A stretch of DNA of 9,834 nt, taken from Hellea sp. (GTDB taxonomy: Bacteria > Pseudomonadota > Alphaproteobacteria > Caulobacterales > Maricaulaceae). Position numbers and translations under genes: made by a program. The stretch spans positions 1-9,834 of the forward strand of contig JAHDEU010000046.1 in NCBI GenBank assembly GCA_020628635.1. Direction: 5' to 3'. Positions 1 to 6,587 of this stretch are shown here, piece by piece (position 1 is the stretch's first letter; every line of letters begins with the position of its first letter). The notes under the pieces were generated by a model. That model searched no databases. It was not told the DNA's origin and saw only the letters and a list, made by a program, of their open reading frames with translations.

Positions 1-2
1 AA

Positions 3-299
3 ACGTCCCGGGCTGTGGGAGACGACACCCACACCGACGACGACCCCGAGACCGACCGGATCTACGCGATCCGGGTGTTCCACGATCTGAACGATCACGA
101 CGTCACACGGGTGGCCGACTTTCGCATGAGTCACTCCTTTCATGCGATGGCGGCCATGACGCTGCAGGCGCTTTCGGGGGGCCGCTTCGTCATGGGCATC
201 GGGCCATCCGGCCCCCAGGTGGTGGAAGGCTGGCACGGCGTCGCCTATGGAAAGCCGCTGATCCGCACGCGCGAATTGGTGCCCGCGATGCGCACGATC
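3..299 (+). pseudogene. LLM class (luciferase-like) flavin oxidoreductase, internal fragment
   Basis: This open frame enters from the window edge and has no true start here; the first possible start is a GTG at 15. From about base 120 it reads like the middle of LLM class F420/FMN-dependent oxidoreductases. The hallmark is [15 protein letters not shown] followed by [11 protein letters not shown] and [10 protein letters not shown], which in this family sit between the central barrel strands and the helix before the insertion region. Similarity fades by about base 300. The frame then runs as an antisense shadow of ntrX to a stop at 461, so the C-terminal half of a protein usually near 330-350 residues is missing. 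The first 35-40 residues are Asp-rich and do not look like the usual barrel start. The substrate and the cofactor (F420 or FMN) cannot be told. The family call is fairly secure; whether this is a real broken gene or a chimeric contig end is open. Confidence 0.6.
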
Positions 300-772
300 T
301 TGGTGCGGAGCTGCGCCATTTGCGGGCTCTGCCCGATCAGCGTGTCCACGACTGGCGTCTTGTTCTTGAGTTCGCGGTTTTCGCGCCGCAGCTGCGCGGC
401 TTCCAGCGCGCGGGTGGCCGTCACGATCAGCTTGTCCGCCTTGAACGGCTTGACGATGTAGTCATAGGCGCCCTTGCGGATGGCCGACACGGCCGTCTCG
501 ACCGTTCCGTGGCCCGAGATGATGATGACCGGCAGGTCCGGCGCGCTCTGCTTGAGCGTGTCGAGCAGTTCGATCCCGTCCATGGAGCTGCCCTTCAGCC
601 ACACATCGAGAATGACAAGGTTGGGTGCGCGGGAGCGGACGGAAGCGAGCGCTTCGTCGGACGTGGCCGCTTCGCGCGTCTCGAACCCTTCGTCCTGGAG
701 AATGCCCGCCATCATGGCGCGGATGTCGGCCTCGTCCTCGACGATCAGGATGTCATGCGTGCTCTGGGTCAT
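245..772 (-). CDS. ntrX: Nitrogen regulation response regulator NtrX, truncated after the receiver domain
   Basis: NtrX is the response regulator partner of NtrY. The receiver domain fills residues 1-125: acidic residues E12/D13, phosphoacceptor D56 in [16 protein letters not shown] at 86-89, and K108 in the KPFKAD segment, all typical of NtrX. A linker follows, then [12 protein letters not shown] at 145-156, the usual entry to the AAA+ domain, and TNSRVRISG at 165-173, matching the family's TNSRV.I.G strand just before Walker A. The frame then stops at residue 175 where Walker A should be. The ATPase core and Fis-type DNA-binding domain are therefore missing; full-length NtrX is about 450-470 residues. 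The start overlaps the ntrY stop by four bases (ATGA), showing translational coupling. The cut coincides with the LLM fragment on the other strand, so the truncation may be an assembly artefact. If real, the product would be a lone receiver. Confidence 0.85.
   Translation of the reverse strand: MTQSTHDILIVEDEADIRAMMAGILQDEGFETREAATSDEALASVRSRAPNLVILDVWLKGSSMDGIELLDTLKQSAPDLPVIIISGHGTVETAVSAIRKGAYDYIVKPFKADKLIVTATRALEAAQLRRENRELKNKTPVVDTLIGQSPQMAQLRTKIVRIAGTNSRVRISGFP
251..300. other. Chimeric junction between LLM oxidoreductase and ntrX
   Basis: In this stretch the plus strand still reads like an LLM oxidoreductase ([10 protein letters not shown] and the following residues). The minus strand already reads like NtrX ([16 protein letters not shown]). 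Two unrelated genes cannot normally both continue here, so the boundary probably lies within a short sequence they share, around 262-281. This would suit an assembly join or a recombination event at microhomology. The exact breakpoint cannot be set from one sequence. Confidence 0.5.
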
Positions 773-3078
773 GCGGGGTCCTGCAGGGCGAGTGGGAGGG
801 AGACGGTGACCTGCGCGCCGGGGCGGCCGTCATCGCGCGTCATCAGGGACAACCGGCCACCGTGGTCCTCGACGATGCGTTTCACGATGGGCAGGCCGAG
901 CCCCGTGCCGCCGTCGCGCGAGGTCACATAGGGTTCCAGCAGGCGGTCGATGTCGCTGTCCGGAAAGCCCGGACCATTGTCGCGGATGACGATCTCGATC
1001 CGGTCCATGCGGCGGCGCAGGCTGGTTTCCACGCGGCCTTCCCAACTATCCGGCTGCTCGTCGGCATTGCGCATCACGGCTTCGGCGGCGTTCTTGTAGA
1101 TATTGGTCAGCGCCTGGATCAGCAGGCGCTCATCTGCGCGCACCGGCAGCGCGCCCGGCCAGTCGCCGACGCGGCGGAAATCGACATTCGGGAAGGCCAC
1201 GCCCTGCTCGAACAGCACGTCGGCCAACACGACGGTCAGGTCCTCGTTCTCGAACTCCGGCTGCGGCATGCGGGCGAAGGCGGAAAACGCGTCCACCATG
1301 CGCTCCAGCGAGCCGACCTGGCGCACGATGGTCTGGGTGCAATTGTCGAACACCTCGCGGTCCTCGGTCAGGACCTTTCCGTATTTGCGCGACAGGCGTT
1401 CGGCCGACAGCTGGATCGGGGTGAGCGGGTTCTTGATCTCGTGCGCGATGCGCCGCGCGACTTCGCGCCAGGCGGAATGGCGCTGGGCTGCGACGAGCCG
1501 GGTCATGTCGTCGAACGTCACCACCCAGCCCGTATCCTGCCCGCGCCGCTGGCCACGGCCCTGCACCGCGGACCGGTAGGCCGCGACGCGCAGATCGATG
1601 TTCATGGAGCCGCTGTCTGTCTCGAAGGTGATCTGGTCTTCCGCCGTACCCGTCACGCTTTCGCGCGCGCGTGCGAAGGCGGGGCCGAACTCCGGCAGCG
1701 CGTCCGTGATCGACCGGCCCACCAACCTGTCGGCGGGAAGGCCCAGCAGGCGCTCGGCGGAAGCGTTGATCAGCGTGATCTTGCCCTTCTCCGTCAGGCC
1801 CAGCACGCCCGCGCGCACGCCGGACAGCACGGCCTCGGAAAACTGGCGGCGTTCCTCGGACACGTCGTGTTCGCGCACCAACTCGTCGCGCTGGCTGTTG
1901 AGCTGCTGGCTCATGCGGTTGAAAGCGGAACCGAGATCGCTGATCTCGCCCCACTCTCCCGACACGCTGACCCGCGCGCCCATGTCGCCGCCGCGAATGC
2001 GTTCGGCCGCATCGATCAGCGAGGACAGAGGGCTGATGATGCGGTTTGCGAGCACGAGCCCCAGCAGCGTCGCCGCGATCAGCAGCAGCAACACGGTCTC
2101 GATGAAGGTCAGCGCGAAGATGCGGTTCATCCGCGCTTGCGACGCCGTGAACCCGTCGATCCGGCGCGACGCCTCGTCGATGCCGCGAATGTTGGAAAGC
2201 ACTTCGGAGGACGAACGCAGCATCCGCCCGGTGTAGAGCAGCGTGTCGGAGTTGGGCTCAAGCCTGGCCAGCCCGATGATGTAATTGCTCTCGTCGTTCT
2301 GCAGGAACTCGACATTCTCCGCACTGACGCTGCGCAGCATGTCCGGGCGCGGGACTTCGAACGCCGGCGCTCTGGGGCCGATCGCCTGCGCCAGCACCTG
2401 CCCGTCGTCCCGCAACAGGATGATGGCATCGAGGTCCCGGACCCGCGCGGCGAATTGCAGCTCCGCCGTCAGGGTGATGCGGTCGGCCACCCCGGACTCG
2501 CGGCCGCTCAGCCCGCTCAGCACCACGCTCATATCCGAGGTCAGGTCGCCGACCTCCTCGTCATAATAGTCGGACAGCACGACCCGCGCGGCTTCCATGT
2601 TGTCGCGCACGTCTGCCCCGAACAGCCCATTGATGTTGCGCGAAATCAGCGAGGCCGAGAACCCGCCGATGATGATGGCGGGCACCAGCGCGGCAAAGCT
2701 GAAGATGGCCACGAACCGCCGGTGCAACAGCGGAGCCGACTGGCCATGGCTGGGGGCGAACAGGTTGATGTAGACACGGTAGCCCAGATAGGCCGCCAGC
2801 AGCGCAATGACGAAGAGGTTGGCGCGCAGGATGTCGTAGGCCACCCCGACCTGGGCCTCGCTGTTGGAAAAGCTCAGCGTCGCACCCATCACGGTCAGCA
2901 CGATGGCGGAGATGAAGACCACGCCGAACAGCGCGGAGCGCGCGATGCGCGGCAGGGTGGAGGGACCCGCCGGCATGGGCTCGCGCAGGATGGCGTCGCG
3001 CGTTTGCGCGTCTCGTTCGAGATGCGGACCGGGGGGCAGGTCACGCACGGGCAAGCTGTCGGGCGTGATCACGACCAT
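769..3078 (-). CDS. ntrY: Membrane sensor histidine kinase NtrY
   Basis: NtrY phosphorylates NtrX in response to nitrogen, redox or envelope cues. It has 769 residues, the usual size. Three hydrophobic segments lie near residues 48-68, 86-105 and 121-143. A presumed periplasmic sensor region follows (about 145-317), then a fourth membrane helix at 319-344. Next come a HAMP domain (about 345-400) and a PAS domain (about 410-530). The H-box has H546 in AHEIKNPLTPIQLSAERL. The ATPase domain shows N663 in NIYKNAAEAV, DNGPGFP at 700-706 and GGTGLGLP at 723-730. All catalytic motifs are intact. The ATG at 3078 has a GGGAGAG-like purine run roughly 10-12 bases upstream. The stop overlaps the ntrX start by four bases. 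About 92 bases separate it from ntrC, so it may have its own promoter besides read-through from ntrBC. Confidence 0.95.
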   Translation of the reverse strand: MVVITPDSLPVRDLPPGPHLERDAQTRDAILREPMPAGPSTLPRIARSALFGVVFISAIVLTVMGATLSFSNSEAQVGVAYDILRANLFVIALLAAYLGYRVYINLFAPSHGQSAPLLHRRFVAIFSFAALVPAIIIGGFSASLISRNINGLFGADVRDNMEAARVVLSDYYDEEVGDLTSDMSVVLSGLSGRESGVADRITLTAELQFAARVRDLDAIILLRDDGQVLAQAIGPRAPAFEVPRPDMLRSVSAENVEFLQNDESNYIIGLARLEPNSDTLLYTGRMLRSSSEVLSNIRGIDEASRRIDGFTASQARMNRIFALTFIETVLLLLIAATLLGLVLANRIISPLSSLIDAAERIRGGDMGARVSVSGEWGEISDLGSAFNRMSQQLNSQRDELVREHDVSEERRQFSEAVLSGVRAGVLGLTEKGKITLINASAERLLGLPADRLVGRSITDALPEFGPAFARARESVTGTAEDQITFETDSGSMNIDLRVAAYRSAVQGRGQRRGQDTGWVVTFDDMTRLVAAQRHSAWREVARRIAHEIKNPLTPIQLSAERLSRKYGKVLTEDREVFDNCTQTIVRQVGSLERMVDAFSAFARMPQPEFENEDLTVVLADVLFEQGVAFPNVDFRRVGDWPGALPVRADERLLIQALTNIYKNAAEAVMRNADEQPDSWEGRVETSLRRRMDRIEIVIRDNGPGFPDSDIDRLLEPYVTSRDGGTGLGLPIVKRIVEDHGGRLSLMTRDDGRPGAQVTVSLPLALQDPA

Positions 3079-3170
3079 CCGGCTCTGCTCTCCCTGCTGC
3101 GCGCCCGCTAAGGGCTCAGCGCTCCCCGACCTGTTGCATCTTTATCACGGTGTGGCGCGGAATCAACAAA
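3079..3170 (-). other. ntrC-ntrY intergenic gap with small hairpin
   Basis: This is the only sizeable gap in the dusB-ntrBC-ntrYX run. It holds a six-base-pair inverted repeat (CGCTAA / TCAGCG, 3106-3111 with 3116-3121, one G-T pair, four-base loop) without a T-run, so it is a poor terminator. It also holds a possible promoter, listed separately, and a GGGAGAG-like ribosome binding site for ntrY at about 3088-3095. Confidence 0.4.
3141..3169 (-). promoter_or_regulatory. Possible sigma-70-type promoter for ntrYX
   Basis: Read on the minus strand, TTGTTG (3164-3169) and GATAAA (3141-3146) are separated by 17 bases. Each matches the -35 and -10 consensus at about four of six positions. It lies just after the ntrC stop and about 60 bases before the ntrY start. 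The match is modest and could be chance. Confidence 0.25.
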
Positions 3171-4490
3171 TTAGGACACCCCCAACGCCTTTAGCCGCGT
3201 GCGCAGCGTGTTGCGGTGGATGCCGAGCAGGTCGGCCGCCTTGGCCCTGTTGCCGCCCGTCAGCCGCAGGGCTTCGGTGATCAGCGGCTGCTCCACCCAG
3301 CCCAGCGCCGTCGTGTAGCGCGAGCCGTCCTCGCCGTCATAGTCCGACGCCAGCAGCGAGCGGCAGGCGGTCTCCAGCGACTTGTCGAGCGCACTGCCGC
3401 TGCCCGCCTCGCTCGCATCTTGCGGCCGGATATCCTTGGTGAGTTCCTGAAGCACCATCGGCCCGGATATCACGTCGTCGGAATAGAGCACGGCGAGGCG
3501 TCGCACGATGTTCTCCAGCTCCCGGACATTGCCGATCCAGTCATGGCGGTGGAGGATTTCCAGCGCTTCGGCGGAGAAACGCCGCGTCTGGTGCGGGCTG
3601 GCCAGCGCGAGGAAGTTCTCGGCCAGTTCTACCGTGTCCCGGTCGCGCTCGGACAGCGACGGGATGCGGATTTCAGCGACATTGATGCGGAAGAGCAGGT
3701 CATCGCGGAAGGTCCCGGCTTCCACGCTCGCGCGCAAATCCTTGCGCGTCGCGCAGATCAGGCGCGGGCGCTCGGACGCCGGAATGTGTTCGGCCTCGGT
3801 CAGGAACGTCAGCAAGTGCTCCTGCTGCTCGGCGGACAGCTCCGCGACCTCGTCCACATAGAGGTCGCCGCCATTGACCTTCTGCAGCGTCAGCGAGGTG
3901 TTGGCGAAGTCGCTCGTGCGCAGAAAGGGCCGCTCTCCCCGAGGCCCGCCGTCATGCAGCAACTGCGCGACGAGGTCCTTGCCCGTCCCGACCGGACCCT
4001 GGATCAGCACGGGCAAGTTTGCCGCCGCGAAACGCGACACGGCGCGGAAGACGGGCTGCATGGCGGCGGAACGCCCGATCATCGGCAGGCCCTTGCGGCT
4101 GGAGGCGGGCTTGCTCCGGCGCGGTCCGACCGACTGCCCGGCGCGCATGATGGCGGATGTGACCTCGTCCAGATCGAAGGGCTTGGGCACATATTCGAAC
4201 ACGCGGTGCTGCCCGGATTTGAGCGCGGTGTTGACCGTGTTGTTGGCCGAAATCACGACCACGGGCAGTTTGGGACGCAGCTCCGTCAGGCGCGGCAGGT
4301 GCTCGAAGATCTCCGTGCCGCTCATCATCACATCGGTCAGCACGATGTCGCCCGCGCCGGCTTCGACCCATTTCATCAGCGTGTGCGGATTGTCGGTCGC
4401 GCGGACACTGTGGCCCGCGCGGGTCAGCGCCTTGGAGAGCACGAGCCGGATGCTGTCATCGTCATCGGCGAGCAGGACGTCGTATTTCAT
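3171..4490 (-). CDS. ntrC: Nitrogen regulator NtrC lacking the GAFTGA sigma-54 contact loop
   Basis: NtrC is the DNA-binding regulator of nitrogen assimilation genes, phosphorylated by NtrB. It has 439 residues, against about 470-490 for classical NtrC. The receiver spans 1-118: acidic D9-D12, phosphoacceptor D53, S81 and K103. The residue after VMM is Ser57 where most relatives have Pro. The AAA+ domain (about 137-350) has Walker A GPVGTGKD at 165-172, Walker B DLYVDE at 209-214, arginine-finger region FRDDLLFRINV at 261-271 and GNVRELEN at 320-327. Between F189 and G207 there are only 17 residues, where sigma-54 activators have about 40. The missing part is the L1 loop with GAFTGA. A Fis-type helix-turn-helix closes the protein (about 400-437, GGNRAKAADLLGIHRNTLR). 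I infer a regulator that binds DNA and perhaps hydrolyses ATP but does not remodel sigma-54 polymerase. The start overlaps the ntrB stop by four bases. Confidence 0.95.
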   Translation of the reverse strand: MKYDVLLADDDDSIRLVLSKALTRAGHSVRATDNPHTLMKWVEAGAGDIVLTDVMMSGTEIFEHLPRLTELRPKLPVVVISANNTVNTALKSGQHRVFEYVPKPFDLDEVTSAIMRAGQSVGPRRSKPASSRKGLPMIGRSAAMQPVFRAVSRFAAANLPVLIQGPVGTGKDLVAQLLHDGGPRGERPFLRTSDFANTSLTLQKVNGGDLYVDEVAELSAEQQEHLLTFLTEAEHIPASERPRLICATRKDLRASVEAGTFRDDLLFRINVAEIRIPSLSERDRDTVELAENFLALASPHQTRRFSAEALEILHRHDWIGNVRELENIVRRLAVLYSDDVISGPMVLQELTKDIRPQDASEAGSGSALDKSLETACRSLLASDYDGEDGSRYTTALGWVEQPLITEALRLTGGNRAKAADLLGIHRNTLRTRLKALGVS

Positions 4491-5536
4491 GGCGATACCT
4501 CTGATGCAGGAAGGGGTGCGGGGAGAAGAATGGAGACGGTCGTCTTGCCGGGCCGCGAATGGACCTCGACCAGCCCGCCATGCGCCTGCGCAACCTTGGA
4601 AACGAGCGACAGGCCAAGCCCCTGCCCGGTCGGCTTGGTGGTGACGAAGGGCTGGAAGATCTGGTCCTGCAGCTCCGCCGGGATGCCGGGCCCATTATCG
4701 GCCACGCGAATTTCGATCGGCAGGTTGCGGCGCACATGGCGACCGCCCTGCCGTCCCGTCACGCCGGAGCGATAGGTCGTGGTCAGGGTGATCTCCGGCG
4801 CGTCAGTGTTTTCAAGGGCTTCCTGCGCATTCTTGATCAGGTTCAGCAGCGCCTGCTGCAGCGTGTCCGCATCGCCCGACGCATGCGGCAGGGACGGATC
4901 ATAGCGCTCCGTGAAGGCGATGCGCGGCTCGGCCGAGCTGATGATGCGCCGCGCCTGCCTGAGCAGGGCGTGGACATTGACCGGCTCGCCGCCCTCCGGG
5001 TCATGGTCGCCCAGCGTTTCCATGCGGTCGGCGAGACGCCGGATGCGGTCGATCTCGGAACTGATGAGGTCGAGCAGCGCGCGGCCTTCTTCCGTGCGCA
5101 CATCATCAGAGAGCAGCTGCGCCGCGCCCTTGATGCCGGCCAGCGGGTTCTTCAGCTCATGCGCGATCATGCGGCCCATGCCGGTCACGACTGCGCCGCC
5201 CACGCTGGCCTGGCGCGGTCTCGGGCCTGCCAGCCAGAGCGATACGCCCAGCCCGTCCTCGACCGGATAGATGGTGACATGGCAGGTCCGCTGCTCGCCG
5301 CGCCCCGTGCTGACCGTGCAGTCGCGCGTGGTCAGCGCCGTGCCGCTCTCGCGCACCTTTTCTATCTGAGCCGCCAGCGACGGCTCCGCCTTCACGAACT
5401 TGTCGAGCGGTTCGCCCCGAAGTTTGCGCGACGCCTCGCCGGTCCATTCCTGCGCGGCCAAGTTGGCGTAGGACACCGCATCGCCCGAGAGCTTGAACAG
5501 CGGAAACGGCCAATCCTCGATCAGCGGATCGCTCAT
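4487..5536 (-). CDS. ntrB: Nitrogen sensor histidine kinase NtrB
   Basis: NtrB is a cytoplasmic kinase/phosphatase that sets NtrC phosphorylation according to PII (GlnB) binding. It has 349 residues, typical for the family, and no membrane segment. A PAS-like sensor domain covers about 8-105. The dimerisation/H-box has H126 in AHELKNPLAGIKGAAQLL, the characteristic NtrB form. The ATPase domain has N236 in LNLIKNAQEAL, DNGPGIP at 280-286 and GQGLGLSLV at 304-312. A basic, Gly-rich stretch at 257-270 (between the N and G1 boxes) is a common variable insertion. It overlaps dusB upstream and ntrC downstream by four bases each (ATGA), so translation is coupled across all three genes. All catalytic motifs are present. 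Confidence 0.96.
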   Translation of the reverse strand: MSDPLIEDWPFPLFKLSGDAVSYANLAAQEWTGEASRKLRGEPLDKFVKAEPSLAAQIEKVRESGTALTTRDCTVSTGRGEQRTCHVTIYPVEDGLGVSLWLAGPRPRQASVGGAVVTGMGRMIAHELKNPLAGIKGAAQLLSDDVRTEEGRALLDLISSEIDRIRRLADRMETLGDHDPEGGEPVNVHALLRQARRIISSAEPRIAFTERYDPSLPHASGDADTLQQALLNLIKNAQEALENTDAPEITLTTTYRSGVTGRQGGRHVRRNLPIEIRVADNGPGIPAELQDQIFQPFVTTKPTGQGLGLSLVSKVAQAHGGLVEVHSRPGKTTVSILLPAPLPASEVSP

Positions 5537-6537
5537 GCGGCAGCCCTCCTAGCGGTGAAGAGCGTGCTAAGCAGATCGCGTACCTCGTCCGGGTCCGTGC
5601 TGCGGGCAAGCGTGCGGCGGGCGGGGTCGTCGGCGGCCAGCCCCGCGCTGTCGCAATAGCCGAGCAGGTGCTTTCGCGCGATGCGCACGGCCTTGCGCTC
5701 CGGGTAGAAAGCGAGGATTTCGCTGTAGTGGTCGAGCGCGACCTCGGTCTTCTCGTCTGCCGACGGCTCGGGTGGCTGGGCAGTCCCGTCCACCTCCGCC
5801 ATGATGGGGTGCAGCGCCCAGGGCTTCCCGATCAACGAGCGGCCGACCATCACGCCGTTCGCGCCCGACGCCTCCATTGCGGCGCGGGCCGACGCCCCGT
5901 CTGCCACGTCGCCATTGACGAAGAGCGGCACATCGACCGCGTCGCGGGTCGCGCGCACCGCGTCCCAGTCGGCGGTCCCCTCGTAGAACTGGCAGCGCGT
6001 GCGGCCGTGGACGGTCACCGCCTGTGCGCCCGCATCCACCGCGTCGCGCGCAATGTCCGGCGCGTTCAAGCTGTCGTCATCCCAGCCCAGCCGCATCTTG
6101 ACCGTGACGGGCACATCGACCGCCGCGACCACGGCGGCCACGATGCGCTGCGCCAGTGCGGGTTCGCGCATCAGGGCCGACCCGCTCATCCCCGTCACGA
6201 CCTTGCGCGCCGGGCAGCCGAAATTGATGTCGATCAGCTTCGCGCCCGCCTCTTCCAGCGCGGCCGCTCCCCGCCCCATCCAGTAGGGGTCGCGCCCGAC
6301 CAGTTGCACGGCCATCGGCGTGATGTCTTCTGCGCCGGCCGCGCGGGCCAGCCCGACCGGATCGCCCTTGGCCATCCCCTCACCCGCTACCATCTCGGAC
6401 ACCACTGCGCCCGCGCCGTAGCGCGACAGGATGCGGCGGAAGGGCAGATCGGTCACGCCGGACATGGGCGCGACCAGCACGCGCGATCGCAAGGGTAGCT
6501 TGCCGATATGGAGCGCCTTTGGCATGAGGGCGCGCAT
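5533..6537 (-). CDS. dusB: tRNA-dihydrouridine synthase DusB (NifR3 family)
   Basis: This FMN- and NADPH-dependent enzyme reduces uridine to dihydrouridine in the tRNA D-loop; the family was first named nifR3 for its place ahead of ntrBC. Using the ATG at 6537 gives 334 residues, the usual size. FMN-binding APMSGVTDLPFR lies at 23-34. The catalytic Cys is C108 in INFGCPARKV, followed by GSAL at 119-122, VKMRLGW at 146-152, VHGRTR at 176-181, NGDV at 208-211 and GVMVGRSLIGKPW at 228-240. The open frame extends upstream to 6603, but that would overlap ispDF and adds residues the family lacks. A GGAGG lies about 13 bases before 6537; an ATG at 6525 is also possible. It is first in the dusB-ntrB-ntrC run, so its promoter probably drives ntrBC. 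Confidence 0.95.
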   Translation of the reverse strand: MRALMPKALHIGKLPLRSRVLVAPMSGVTDLPFRRILSRYGAGAVVSEMVAGEGMAKGDPVGLARAAGAEDITPMAVQLVGRDPYWMGRGAAALEEAGAKLIDINFGCPARKVVTGMSGSALMREPALAQRIVAAVVAAVDVPVTVKMRLGWDDDSLNAPDIARDAVDAGAQAVTVHGRTRCQFYEGTADWDAVRATRDAVDVPLFVNGDVADGASARAAMEASGANGVMVGRSLIGKPWALHPIMAEVDGTAQPPEPSADEKTEVALDHYSEILAFYPERKAVRIARKHLLGYCDSAGLAADDPARRTLARSTDPDEVRDLLSTLFTARRAAA

Positions 6538-6550
6538 AGGCGAGGCCAGA

Positions 6551-6557
6551 CCTCCGC
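6551..6557 (-). promoter_or_regulatory. Shine-Dalgarno site of dusB
   Basis: The minus strand reads GCGGAGG here, the only strong ribosome binding site near the dusB start. It lies about 13 bases before the ATG at 6537 and about 25 before the ATG at 6525. This favours 6537, although the spacing is long. The surrounding 50-base divergent gap (6538-6587) shows no convincing -35/-10 pair on either strand. Confidence 0.45.
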
Positions 6558-6587
6558 ACAATATTTCAGCAACACACGGACCCCGCT

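Noticed and set aside
625..3111. An 828-codon open frame on the plus strand, opposite ntrY
   Set aside because: It is an antisense shadow created by high-GC codon use. Its translation is rich in Arg, His, Gln and Ala with no domain, while the minus strand reads as a complete NtrY with every kinase motif.
3106..3121. Rho-independent terminator between ntrC and ntrY
   Set aside because: The stem is only six base pairs with a wobble, and no T-run follows on either strand.
3216..4775. A 519-codon plus-strand frame opposite ntrC and the 3' part of ntrB
   Set aside because: Same shadow effect. It crosses a gene border and carries no recognisable motif, while NtrC and NtrB are clear on the minus strand.
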